Source: Meconema thalassinum (taxonomy: Eukaryota; Arthropoda; Insecta; Orthoptera; Tettigoniidae). From it: a DNA stretch of 64,000 nt. The translations under genes were made by a program, and so were the position numbers. Where the stretch lies: positions 62,001 through 126,000 of the forward strand of contig CAMPQE020000053.1 of the NCBI GenBank assembly GCA_946902985.2, read 5' to 3'. Every line of letters begins with the position of its first letter. Position 1 is the stretch's first letter. Positions 46,589 to 56,979 of this stretch are shown here, piece after piece. Below the pieces are notes generated by a model. It had not been told where the DNA came from and ran no database searches. It saw only the letters and a program-made list of their open reading frames with translations.

Positions 46589-48265
46589 ATGTCCACATCA
46601 GACAATTTAGAATTAAGGTCAAGGGTTGTGTGTAAATCAAACAGTAAAATGTCAGGTAATCAGGAAACTGGGGGAAGTGGCAGTGAGGAAGATGTGGAAA
46701 AGACAGTGGGAACATATGTTACCATTGTTACTACTGGGTCGCAGCTGATCGCTGAAGGTAGTAACTTAAATGTAAATGGGGGGGTTATGAACGATAGTTT
46801 GATCCAAATGCTACTGAGTGAAATAAAAGAGATTAAGAAGCAAGGAGAATCTATGAGTAAGGAAATTAAGGAGCAGGTAGGCTCTGTAAATGAGAAGGTA
46901 GAGTCAGTGACCAAACAGATAGTAGAAGTGAAGGAATTTGTAAGTAAGGAAATTCAGGAGAGCAACAGGGCCACGAACACAAGGATAGAGAGTCTCAGCA
47001 AAGAAATACGGGACCATAAGTCTGTCCTTAATAGTAGAATGGAGAGTATGAACCTGGAATTAAGTGGGAAAATTAGCAAACAGGGAGAGGAAATCAGGGC
47101 AGAAATGCAGGGGAATCAGGCTGGGATCACAAGTAGGCTAGAAGGAATGGATGGCCATCAGAACCAGCAAGATGTGGAAATAACGAAAATTAAGTCAGAG
47201 ATAGCTAGTTCAAGGGCAGAAGTACAGAATGTAACGGGAAAGTGTGATGAGATATGCAACACTGTAAGTGGGAATAAGAGGGAATATTTAGATAGAGTAG
47301 GTGCCGTTGAAAATAAGTTGGGAGAGATTGAGGGTCTGAGAGGGAAGCAGGTGGCATTGACCGAGAAAAACGAAAAGCTGCAGGAAGAGCTGATAAAGGT
47401 CAGGAGAGAGTTGAAAGAGCGACCGATGAGTCAAAGGGTTGTGATGCCATCTAGTTTGCTACTCAGGGACCCTGGTCTGCCACAATTTAACTCAAGGCAG
47501 TTCAACCCTATGGAGTTTTTAAAAACCATTGAGAAGAAATTCAGCAAGGATCTAGAAGACGGGGTTGTCGAATGGGAAACAGTGTTGGAGATCTTGTCTA
47601 ACTCATTTCAAGGGGATGTGAAAGCATGGTTCCAAATATACAGGCCTAACATGAATAGTTTAAGGGAATTCAGGGATAAATTCAAAGCTAAGTTCTGGGG
47701 GGAGGGGGTACAGTCCAGGGAAAGGGAAAAATTAACTTTTGGGAAATATAAGGAGAGAGAAGGGGTATCCCTGACAGAATATTTTTTGGCACATGTACTT
47801 ATTTGGAAGAATTTGGATGGGCTGACCTCTGACAGTGATGTGGTTAGGGTCATGTTGAAGCACTTCCCACCTAGAATTCAGGAGGCAGCTTGTATGCAGA
47901 AGGTAAGGACGGTAGAAGAGTTGGAAGAGCTTCTTACGAGCTTTGACGTTTTAGGCAAGCAGCACATGGAGAGGCCAGAGGTCAAACAGGAATTTAGGGG
48001 CAATAGGGGGAATAATCAGGAGTTTAATAGGGGTAGATTTAATCAGGAGCAAAGAGATTATCAGCAGAGGCAGGAAAACTATCAGAGAGGTGGGGGGCGT
48101 CAGGATAATTCACAGCGACAGGAAGGTAACTATCAGAGAGGTGGGGGGCGTCAGGAAGGTGGTAACGAAAGAGTACAGGTGAACCAGAGGAGACAAGAAC
48201 AAGGTGGTCAAGGAGCTTTAAACTCCGAACGGGCTGTGCAGGGAGGTCAGTCAGGCAGTCCGTAA
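46589..48265 (+). CDS. Gypsy gag polyprotein
   Basis: A 558-codon intact frame. Residues about 60-290 are strongly heptad-patterned (repeats of EIKE, KEIRD and related words), predicting a long coiled coil. Residues about 300-460 resemble the retrotransposon gag core (WFQIYRPNMNSLREFRDKF, then LTFGKYKEREGVSLTEYF). The C-terminus has no CCHC zinc knuckle; it is rich in G, R, Q and N with two tandem 17-residue units containing YQRGGGRQ (51-bp DNA repeat at 48077 and 48128), an RGG-type RNA-binding tail. It would package the element RNA. Start chosen at the first ATG of the frame after the leader. Confidence 0.88.
   Translation: MSTSDNLELRSRVVCKSNSKMSGNQETGGSGSEEDVEKTVGTYVTIVTTGSQLIAEGSNLNVNGGVMNDSLIQMLLSEIKEIKKQGESMSKEIKEQVGSVNEKVESVTKQIVEVKEFVSKEIQESNRATNTRIESLSKEIRDHKSVLNSRMESMNLELSGKISKQGEEIRAEMQGNQAGITSRLEGMDGHQNQQDVEITKIKSEIASSRAEVQNVTGKCDEICNTVSGNKREYLDRVGAVENKLGEIEGLRGKQVALTEKNEKLQEELIKVRRELKERPMSQRVVMPSSLLLRDPGLPQFNSRQFNPMEFLKTIEKKFSKDLEDGVVEWETVLEILSNSFQGDVKAWFQIYRPNMNSLREFRDKFKAKFWGEGVQSREREKLTFGKYKEREGVSLTEYFLAHVLIWKNLDGLTSDSDVVRVMLKHFPPRIQEAACMQKVRTVEELEELLTSFDVLGKQHMERPEVKQEFRGNRGNNQEFNRGRFNQEQRDYQQRQENYQRGGGRQDNSQRQEGNYQRGGGRQEGGNERVQVNQRRQEQGGQGALNSERAVQGGQSGSP
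48217..48263 (+). promoter_or_regulatory. Programmed -1 frameshift signal between gag and pol
   Basis: TTTAAAC at 48217-48223 is phased in the gag frame as T TTA AAC, the canonical slippery heptamer. Five bases later an 8-bp stem forms: ACGGGCTG (48229-48236) with CAGTCCGT (48256-48263), one G-T pair, 19-base loop. The frame entered after slipping back one base has no stop and runs straight into pol. The gag stop is at 48263-48265. Confidence 0.82.
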
Positions 48266-51200
48266 GAAATGAAGTCAAGCAGTGTGTTATTGTGGGTGAG
48301 GAGGATTTTATGCCTATGAGTCGGGAGGATCTGCTAGCTGACCAGCAGGAGTTCTCATGTATCGGGGAGAAGGAGGCTTTTATGTCAACTGTTGAGTTGA
48401 GCATACTAGGTAAGAGAGTGCAGGCATTGGTGGATTCGGGGAGTGAGAGAAGTGTCATCAGTAAGGGATTTTATGATACTTTAATCAAGGACGGTGGTAA
48501 GTTGGAAGAAATTCCAGTTAAGTCGACATATGTGGTAACTGCTGTTGGTAATAAATCCCAAAGAGTGGGAAAGCAGGTATTGTTGCCCATGAGGTTTGGT
48601 AATGAAGTTGACCACAAGACTTGCTTGGTAATTCCTAACCTAATTTATGAAATGATTTTGGGGATAGACTGGCTTAACGAGCATAGTGCTGTTATTGATT
48701 TTGACCGGGGTGTCATCAACTTTGTGAGGGGGAATATAAGCCAGGAGATGAGAATGAAATGCAAGAGTGTAGATAAGACAGTAAAGGCATGTGTTACTGA
48801 GGTCACTGTAGGGGATATGGCAGAAGGTAAGGCTGACGATGAGGAGGAAGTTGTGGATTTATGTCACATTGCTGTGGAGGGTGATAAGTGTGATCAACTC
48901 CAGCAGGCTGTGGATAAGAGTGGTTTAAGTGTTGAGGAGAGGGATAAGTTGTTAGAGGTTTTAGAGCTAAACCAAGAAGTTTTCAGTGACAAGCCAGGGC
49001 TAACACATGTCTATACGCATCAGTTCGAAATTGTAGATCATTCTCCATTTTCAGGACCCAAGTACCCGATACCTCACAAATTTGCTGATGCTGTGGAGAA
49101 AGAAATAGGCATTATGCTGAATCAGGGTATTATTGAGCCTTCAACTAGTGCATATCTGAATCCCTTAGTTGTGGTTGGGAAGAGTGATGGCTCGGTCAGG
49201 TTGTGTATTGATGCCAGGCAGCTCAATTGTAGGATATCTGGGGACCAACAGAGGCCAGAATGTGTTGAGGAACTGGTTCAGAAATTCAATGGTAAGCAAT
49301 GGTTTTCCACTATGGATCTGAGTGCATCATTTTGGCAGGTACCGTTGAGAGAACAGGACAGGAAGTTGACTGCGTTTAGCTTTAAGAGTGGTTTGTACCA
49401 ATTCAGGGTCGTTCCTTTCGGAACAAAGACCAGCAGTTCAGCGTTGATTAGGGCCTTAAATCTAGTGTTAGGGAGGGACACACACGAGTTTGTGACAATG
49501 TACATAGATGATTTAATTGTTGCATCTTACACATTAAAGGAACACCTGGATCACTTAGACATTGTTTTGGGGAAATTAAGGGACGGGGGATTTACAATTA
49601 AACTTAAGAAGTCTCTGTTTTGCACAACATCAATCACATTTTTAGGGCATACTATCACAACACAAGGGGTGTCTCCCGAACAGTCACGATTAGACAAGAT
49701 TCACAACACTGCTACACCACGTAACGCCAAACAATTGAGGTCAATATTAGGGGTTTTCAATTATTTTCGTAGATTCGTAGTTAAATATTCCTGTCTTGTA
49801 GAACCGTTTAGGGAATTGCTGAAGCAGGGTACTAAGTGGGTATGGACCCAGGTGCACGATGAGGCTTTTAAGGAGTTGAAGAGAGGCTTTGTAGAGACTG
49901 TCATGCTTAGGTATCCTCGTCTGGATTGTCCCTACATTTTGATGACTGATGCGAGCATGCAAGGCATCTCAGGCATTTTGTGTCAGGAGGATAGTGAGGG
50001 CAATCTAGGGATTGTCTCATTAGCAAGCAGAGGGCTAAGCATGGCGGAGAAGAGATATACAATTACTGAAATAGAGATGTTAGCAATCGTATACTCTCTA
50101 GGGAAGTTTAGGAGTTATGTGTTGGGCAGTAAGTTGCAGATACTGACTGACCATCATGCATTACTTTTTATTGGATCCTGCAAGCTCACTTCGAACAGGA
50201 TGTCAAGGTGGATATTGGCCATAAGTGAATATAACTTTGAGGTAAGGCATATTAAGGGTACTGAGAACATTGTGGCTGACTTCATGAGTAGAAACATTGG
50301 GGGTGATGAGGGTCATCAGGTACTGGAGGTACAGGAAGGTGTTGTTATCTGCGTAACCAAGGTAAGCGAGTGTGATTATGAGATACGCTGCTTAAGGAAT
50401 CTGCTTGTAGAGCAGGAGAAGGATGAGGTCTTAGGTGATATCTTGACTCAGTTGAGAGGTATGGATGTGGATAGTAGAATTAAGGTTGGAAAGTATTGGT
50501 ACAAGTTGGAGTGTGGTTTCTTGGCTAGGCTGTGCCATGAAGGTGCCTGGAGAGTGTGTGTGCCAAGCTCATTGCAGGTAACGATGATTTGGTATCATCA
50601 CAAGGCTTTAGGGCATTTTGGATCAAGCAAGGTTCTTTTTGCTGTTCAGCAGCATTTCATTTGGAAGAACATGGGAAGGCAGATTAGGAAAGTTCTGGCA
50701 AGTTGTGACTCGTGTCAACGGTGTAAATGTCCAACGAGGTTTCTTGAGGGACCTCGGCAAATGGTGATCACAGAAAAACCAAGGGATTTACTCTGTGTCG
50801 ATCTGTATGGTCCATTGGTTAAAGCTCAGTTTGGATATCAGTATATCTTCGTGGTTGTTGACGCATTCAGTAAACTCGTCAAACTGTATCCCCTGAGAAA
50901 AGCGACCGGGAAGGGTTGTGTCCTACAGATCACTGATAAGTATGTACCTGAGTTTGGGGTGCCTCTCAGGATACTATCAGACCACGGTAGTCAATTCACC
51001 TCAAAGATCTGGAAAACCAAGTTGAGTGAATTGGGTATCAAGCACATATTCTCATCTATTCGATATCCTCAAGGGAATTTGTCCGAACGAGTTATGAGAG
51101 AATTAGGGAGAGTATTGCGCACCTATGTGAGCAATCGCCACAATGCGTGGTTCTCCAAGTTAGGAGATATTGAACGATGGTTCAATAGTACGTTCCATGA

Positions 51201-51597
51201 GAGTGTAAAATGCACTCCCTATGAAATTCAGTATGGTAGGAAGCCTACCAATGAGCTTGCTAGAATGCTAGGTTTGGTCACGGGAGAGGAGATTGGGAAG
51301 GATGTTTGTATCCAGCTGGCTAGGGACAACTTAATCAAGGCAGGGAATAAGCGTAGGCGCCAGCAGAAGCGGGTAAAGTTTGATTCTTTTGAAGTAGGCG
51401 ATCAGGTGCTTCTGAGGGTTCCATATCCGTCTTCAGCTGTAGATAAGGAGATAGGGAAGTTTTTTCATCTATTTCAGGGGCCTTTTAAGGTGGTTAAACG
51501 TATTGGTGAGTGTGCCTATAGTTTAACGGACCAGGATGGTAAGTCTGTCAGTACACATAATATTAGGAATCTCCGTAGATATCACTCTGTAAAATAA
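48224..51597 (+). CDS. Gypsy pol polyprotein (protease, RT, RNase H, integrase)
   Basis: Reached by -1 frameshift from gag (the frame is open from the slippery site; the first in-frame start-like codon is GTG at 48292). Counted from 48292: protease DSG with D48; RT with YIDD at 404-407; RNase H with TDAS near 553; integrase zinc region H769/H770 and CDSC near 805; catalytic D837, D897, E932 with the 35-residue spacing of DD35E. There is no chromodomain-like end and no env after it. All core motifs are intact, so it may be active. The Gypsy clade is not resolved from sequence alone. Confidence 0.93.
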
Positions 51598-52015
51598 TAT
51601 GGCATGGACTCTTAGAGAATCAGTCAACATAACGTGATGGCATGACAAAACTCAAGAGATGTGACGAAGAATGCTAACCAGCAAAGTGGCATCGAGTGTT
51701 AGATGGATAGATGGTATGATAAGGCCTGTGCAGGCAAATACCATGGCTTGTGAAGCGATAGGGTCTCATGATGAGACGAAGAAAATGAAGTGGTAGACCT
51801 AAGACACTTGAGAGAAATCAGTGAGGCTAGGAAATGGACACAATAAGACATTCGAGAGAGTGAGAATGTGTGAAAATTTGACAAGTGTGTATGTATATAT
51901 GTCTTCCAGGGTTTATTTATGTAATAGTGTAATTCTTTGTGTTTTCAGTGCGTTGCTTGTTTGAGTGTTTGTGATCCACACTTGTTTCACCCGTGTGAAT
52001 CACATGGGGGCGTAT
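51598..52015 (+). other. Untranslated region between pol and 3' LTR
   Basis: 418 bases with no coding frame, so no env gene. The end CACATGGGGGCGTAT next to the LTR contains the only purine run that could serve as the polypurine tract. Confidence 0.65.
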
Positions 52016-53189
52016 TGTGACTGTTCCGGTCACAATGTTCCCAAACCCTTATTTGGTTGACTGCAAGAGAAGTCAGGTTAGGGTAATTTGTTCATACCAT
52101 TTCTTTTCTTGTTCATCATCATCATTTAGGTTGTAGAATTTCATTTTATTTAGTGTATATATATCTTGTGTATCTCGGGGACTCAGTCAGGAATATTTCA
52201 TTTAATTTGTATGGGAGATGTCAGTATACAAGACAGCGGATTGTGTAGGTAAGCTACAAGATGTTGCAACAGCAGGAAACTCTAGGCCAAATTTAGATTG
52301 GGCCGAGAATAACTTCCCTTGTCTTGAAGAAAGCTTTGTGTAAATTGTGTAAGGTTCTGACGTCAGAGAAGAGTTTCGCGCCACGAGTTGTAAGAAATAT
52401 ACATGGGTTCGAGATTATTGGTGTATTTTGTATGGGTTGGAGGGTATCATGACCCTGGCGGAGAAAGACGAAAACATGTGTTTACAAGATGAGAGGTGGG
52501 ATTTTCGTGTATAGCGGGGCTTGACTTCTATTGTAGCGTCTGATTGGAAAGGTCGCGTTCTCGTAATTTGGCGTAGACCTATTTGGAGAAACAGTTTTGT
52601 TGAAAGCATGGCTTGTGAATATACTCGAAACGGCTACATATCACAACGATGTTATCTCTGTTAGCACAATTCAAGTTGGGTACGGAAGCACATTCATTTC
52701 TCTCGCAGAGATGTGGCTATGTAAACCAGTAAACATCTCTAACCTCAAACCACGTGTGGAAAATCTTAGAAATGCTGGGGAGAACTGATCTATCGAGCAT
52801 GTCTCGTAGATTATCTGCTAGATCGTCGATGAGTGAGTAACAAACATCTTTATATTCCAACATTCATTTTGGGTCACATGTTTTCGTCATTGCCGAGGAG
52901 AGAAGATAGTAAACCATAGTCTGTTCGACGAGAGTCCCCGCCATATGTTTAAAGTTGATATTAATACACATATTTTGAAGGTTATAATTAGTTTTCTTTA
53001 TAGGGAATTACACCTAATAGTTGAACGCCCAAATGATACCAGTTAGGTTGACCAAATGTGTGTCCAACACTCCACGACCCTGCCATTTCAATTGTGTGGT
53101 ATATGATGAAGTACTTCCGATCAAAAATAGGAGGATGATTTTGGGAAGTTTTAAATCAGTCGCCCAAGAAGGGCTGGTAAAAAGTTACA
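52016..53189 (+). mobile_element. 3' LTR of Gypsy
   Basis: 1174 bases, same ends as the 5' LTR. Differences seen: C/T near 45,596 versus 52,324; G/A in GGCGTAG(G/A)CC; G/T in TTTCT(G/T)TATAGG; G/A in CAAAA(G/A)TAGG. Confidence 0.92.
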
Positions 53190-53193
53190 GTTT
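53190..53193. repeat. Right 4-bp target duplication of Gypsy (GTTT)
   Basis: GTTT follows the LTR end GTTACA, after which PLE sequence resumes (TATCTTTATTTTTATG). Confidence 0.75.
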
Positions 53194-55095
53194 TATCTTT
53201 ATTTTTATGTTTGGCTATAATTTGATTTATTTTGCTTGGCGAGAAGTTGTTTTCCTTTGCTATTTGCATAATAGTTCTTATTTCCTTATTATAGTTGTCT
53301 TTTGACATGGGTATGTTTAAAGCCCTGTGCACCATTGAATTGAAACCCGCTATTTTTTGCGTACTGGGGTGATTAGACTGATTGTCGATTGCATGCGAGG
53401 TTTGTGTTGCTTTCCGGAATATGGATTATGAAAGGTCGTTGTCTTTACCTTCAATAGTTATATCGAGATAATTTATTTTCCGGTCTATTTCGGATTCCTT
53501 AGTGAATTTGATAGAGTGGTGAAGGCTATTAATGGATTGGAGAATTGTTTCTTCGCTTGTTAGTTCAGTATCGTAGATGCAAATTACATCATCTACGTAT
53601 CTTTTCCATATTACTATTCCCTTTGTTGAAGTCTCTTCTAAGAACGCATTTTCTAGTGCATTGATGAAGATGTCAGCGATTAACCCACTTAGTGGCGATC
53701 CCATTGCTAGGCCTTCTCTCTGTGTGTATATTTTATTGTCGAATTGAAACACGTTTTGGGTGAGAACGACCCTCAGTAATCTCGCAATCTCTTGAATTTC
53801 TTTTACCGAATTGTTGGATTTTAAGTTGTTTTCGATTGTGTTGATTGCTTCAATAATCGGAATATTGGTGTACATGTTAGTTACGTCGAAGGATACTAGC
53901 CTGAAGCTAGGTTTCATTTGTAGGGTGTTCAATGCTGTTACTAGTTCTGTTGTGTTCTTTACAGAGTTGTTTTTGTCGTTGGAAAGACGGCATTTTAAGA
54001 TTGTTAGTAACTCTTTGCTGATTTTGTAATTAGGGGCATTCCTACAATTGACTATTGGTCTCATTGGGCATTCCTTTTTGTGTATTTTGGTTGTCCCCTC
54101 AATGACGGTATTTTCGGGTTCATGTTTATTAGTTTTGATTTTTCTGCTTTGGTCAGTATTTGTTCTGTTTCTTTTATCGCACTTTTTATTTGTTTTGGAA
54201 TTTGTTGGAGGGGTCTTTTGTTAATTCCTTGATTTCGTTGTTGTTTAGGAATTCGACTGTTTTTTCAAAGTATTCTGTTTTGCTCAAAATTACTGTAGTG
54301 TTTCCCTTATCTGCTTAGTGATGATTAAGTCATATTATTTTATTTTTTGTTTCAACGACTTTATTTCTTTGAGTTGTTTGTTGTTTTGAATGTTATTGCT
54401 ATCGCCCTCTCGTTTGAGGATTTTTATGGCTTCGTTGGTGGCGAGATTTTTGGTTAATTCCCTGTCTTCTGCTGGGAGCTTGTGACTGGCTATCTCAATA
54501 TCTGTGATTAACTGTTTTATATTGTGGTTCGTGTGTGCGCCTGTGCAGTTGTATTTCAAACCTTTGTCTAACATATTCATTTCACCTTGAGAAAAGGTTA
54601 CGTTCGTTCTGTTGTTTACTCTGCTGTGGAATTGAATTCATTGTTATTCGTGTGTTGTTCGTTAGATTGATGATTCTGTGTTTCTCCTAGTTTTCTTAAT
54701 TTATTTTCTAGCGTTTCATGCTTCCTCGTTGCTCTGATTTTGATGGTGTCATGTAGGTGCTCGGTGAAGCTGTCCCATTGGGTTGCGTGCCAGAAATTAC
54801 TTAGTTGCAATTGAATGTCGTATAATTGTTTGTTAATTTTTTGCTTTCTTATGAATGCAAATCTTAATTCGTTTTTTATCCAAAGCGCTTTGGCTTGTTT
54901 GGTTGAAATGATCGAGGCTGGTGTGTTCGGTACGGTTTTAATTGGTACGTATTTAAGGGTGAGGTTTAGTTCTATACATTTTTTGTTGAACCAAATTGAC
55001 TTGTCTAAATTCATGAGTTTAAGCCTGAGTGACTTGATTTTCTTGGCTTCACGATTTGCCTGACTAGCCGTGAACATTGTGGTGTTTGAAGCCAT
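53190..55095 (-). pseudogene. PLE unit B, N-terminal part with reverse transcriptase
   Basis: Read on the minus strand from the ATG at 55095 (MASNTTMFTAS). Segments 55095-54616, 54580-54335 and 54064-53426 carry the N-terminal region, the MRPIVN motif, REGLAMGSPLSG and the catalytic YVDD. Unlike units A and D it has no stop after EIAR. Frame shifts near 54,600, 54,320 and 54,100 and a stop near 53,426 inactivate it. It rejoins the C-terminal part at 45287 across Gypsy. Confidence 0.87.
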
Positions 55096-55923
55096 ATTTT
55101 CAGTGTTGCCATAGTAAACAAGAGTTTAGTGCTTTTCAGTCGGTCAACACGAATGTAGCCAAAAGAGATGGGTTATGCCCTAATCCTGAAATAAATTACA
55201 TGAGATTAATAAAACACTAGGATGACCAGTTTCGATCGTGAAGCGATCATCATCAGATCCATTACACTTAGGCTACAAATTCTATGTTGGAAATACAGGT
55301 GAAAATATTTACAATATGTACAATTATTTAGTTGCAGTATTGGTACTGCAACTGTCAGTGTATGCTAAATGCAGTATATATGTTAGGTGAAATGCTAAAT
55401 GGTGATAGCTATCCGGAGATTGTACTTTAGAGAGATTATATGGTTGAAAACTGTGGTTAAACTATAAAATTTTAGGCTAACTACTTATCTGATTGTCTTC
55501 CGTACTACAGCTACTCGCAGTTTTCGTGCTCACTGGAACTCACTGTGCGGTCGACTGCGGTGGTTATCTTAAGGACTGGTACCCCCCCCCCCCCCCTTCT
55601 CCCCCCTGTCCCTACGTGCTGTGGGGAGTGATAGCGATGTGTTTATGTGAGGTGTTGCCAACCTAGATAAGATGTATGTTATTGAATGAGGTGGGTCTAC
55701 AACTATTAAAGACCGTGGATTAGCCCTCGCCACGCGTGGAGCATAACCCATTCGAACTAAGCGTTGACGGTCTTATGAGGACGTCCCGGCACCTTTAATA
55801 CTGCCGCGAATATGGGCCTTGGTTTATTGCAGAAGAAAAGTACATCGTACACCTGATCCAGATAACATTTACCTATTAAAAACCCCCTAATTTCCCCCCT
55901 TTTTATCTAGCTTGGCTGTGTCG
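55096..55923 (-). repeat. PLE pseudo-LTR upstream of unit B
   Basis: Fourth-type copy of the roughly 825-bp pseudo-LTR, with a hammerhead motif at 55220-55260 and the longest C run of the set (about 55,582-55,597). It forms the left arm of a large inverted repeat with 56118-56979. Confidence 0.85.
55220..55260 (-). ncRNA. Hammerhead ribozyme motif, PLE pseudo-LTR 3
   Basis: Core CTGATGA, GAAA and GTC with stem I GGAT/ATCC and stem II GATCG/CGATC; loop CTTCA. Confidence 0.75.
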
Positions 55924-56117
55924 CTAAATTGTGTTTTGTTTCCGACAGGGTGTGTTTTTTAGTAGCGTGAAGAGGGGTGAGCTCTCCATGAACGTGTGTT
56001 CATTTAGATTGTTGGGATTATTTCGTTTGGCTAGGTGTATCTCGATTGCTTCCTTTATGTCAAGAGCTCTGCCTTTCGATTCGTGATAAATTATTTTAAG
56101 GTCCGACTCTATGTTGC
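55924..56117 (-). pseudogene. PLE unit C, last about 65 codons only
   Basis: The minus-strand frame covers the end of the GIY-YIG region (NIESDLKIIYHESKGRALDIKEAI...). It stops abruptly at about 56117, where the orientation flips. Confidence 0.82.
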
Positions 56118-56979
56118 TAAAAAACACACCCTGTCGGAAACAAAACACAATTTATCGACACAGCCAAGCTAGATTAAAAAAGGGGGGAAATTAGGGGGTT
56201 TTTAATAGGTAAATGTTATCTGGATCAGGTGTACGATGTACTTTTCTTCTGCAATAAACCAAGGCCCATATTCGCGGCTGTATTAAAGGTGCCGGGACGT
56301 CCTCATAAGACCGTCAACGCTTAGTTCGAATGGGTTATGCTCCACGCGTGGCGAGGGCTAATCCACGGTCTTTAATAGTTGTAGACCCACCTCATTCAAT
56401 AACATACATCTTATCTAGGTTGGCAACACCTCATATAAACACATCGCTATCACTCCCCACAGCACGTAGGGACAGGGGTGAGAAGGGGGGGGAAACCAGT
56501 CGTTAAGATAACCACCGCAGTCGACCGCACAGTGAGTTCCAGTGAGCACGAAAACTGCGAGTAGCTGTAGTACGGAAGACAATCAGATAAGTAGTTAGCC
56601 TAAAATTTTATAGTTTAACCATAGTTTACAACCATATAATCTCCCTAAAGTACAATCTCCGGATAGCTATCACCATTTAGCATTTCACCTAACATATATA
56701 CTGCATTTAGCATACACTGACAGTTGCAGTACCAATACTGCAACTAAATAATTGTACATATTGTAAATATTTTCACCTGTATTTCAAACATAGAATTTGT
56801 AGCCTAAGTGTAATGGATCTGATGATGATCGCTTGACGATCGAAACTGGTCATCCTAGTGTTTTATTAATCTCATGTAATTTATTTCAGGATTAGGGCAT
56901 AACCCATCTCTTTTGGGTACATTCGTGTTGACCGACTGAAAAGCACTAAACTCTTGTTTACTAAGCCAACACTGAAAAT
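56118..56979 (+). repeat. PLE pseudo-LTR opening the right arm
   Basis: Begins with the last ten codons of a PLE ORF (LLKNTPCRKQ) on the plus strand, whose stop codon is changed (TTTAT in place of TTTAG), then the pseudo-LTR. With 55096-55955 it makes inverted repeats of roughly 850 bases separated by about 160 bases. Confidence 0.83.
56815..56855 (+). ncRNA. Hammerhead ribozyme motif, PLE pseudo-LTR 4
   Basis: Plus strand: GGAT at 56815, CTGATGA at 56819-56825, stem II 56827-56831/56837-56841, GAAA at 56842-56845, GTC at 56849-56851 (cut expected after 56851), ATCC at 56852-56855. T56826 is unpaired. Confidence 0.77.

Larger units (their letters stand above)
45288..53189 (+). mobile_element. 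Gypsy-type LTR retrotransposon, 7.9 kb, structurally complete
   Basis: Two 1174-bp LTRs (TGTGAC...GTTACA), a 4-bp target duplication, a primer-binding site, intact gag (558 codons) and intact pol (1101 codons) in a -1 relation, and no env. The LTRs differ at only about four positions that I can find, which indicates recent insertion. It splits PLE unit B. It is the only element here whose coding regions all look intact. Confidence 0.93.

Noticed and set aside
51598..52015. Possible env gene after Gypsy pol
   Set aside because: Only 418 bases and no open frame of useful length.
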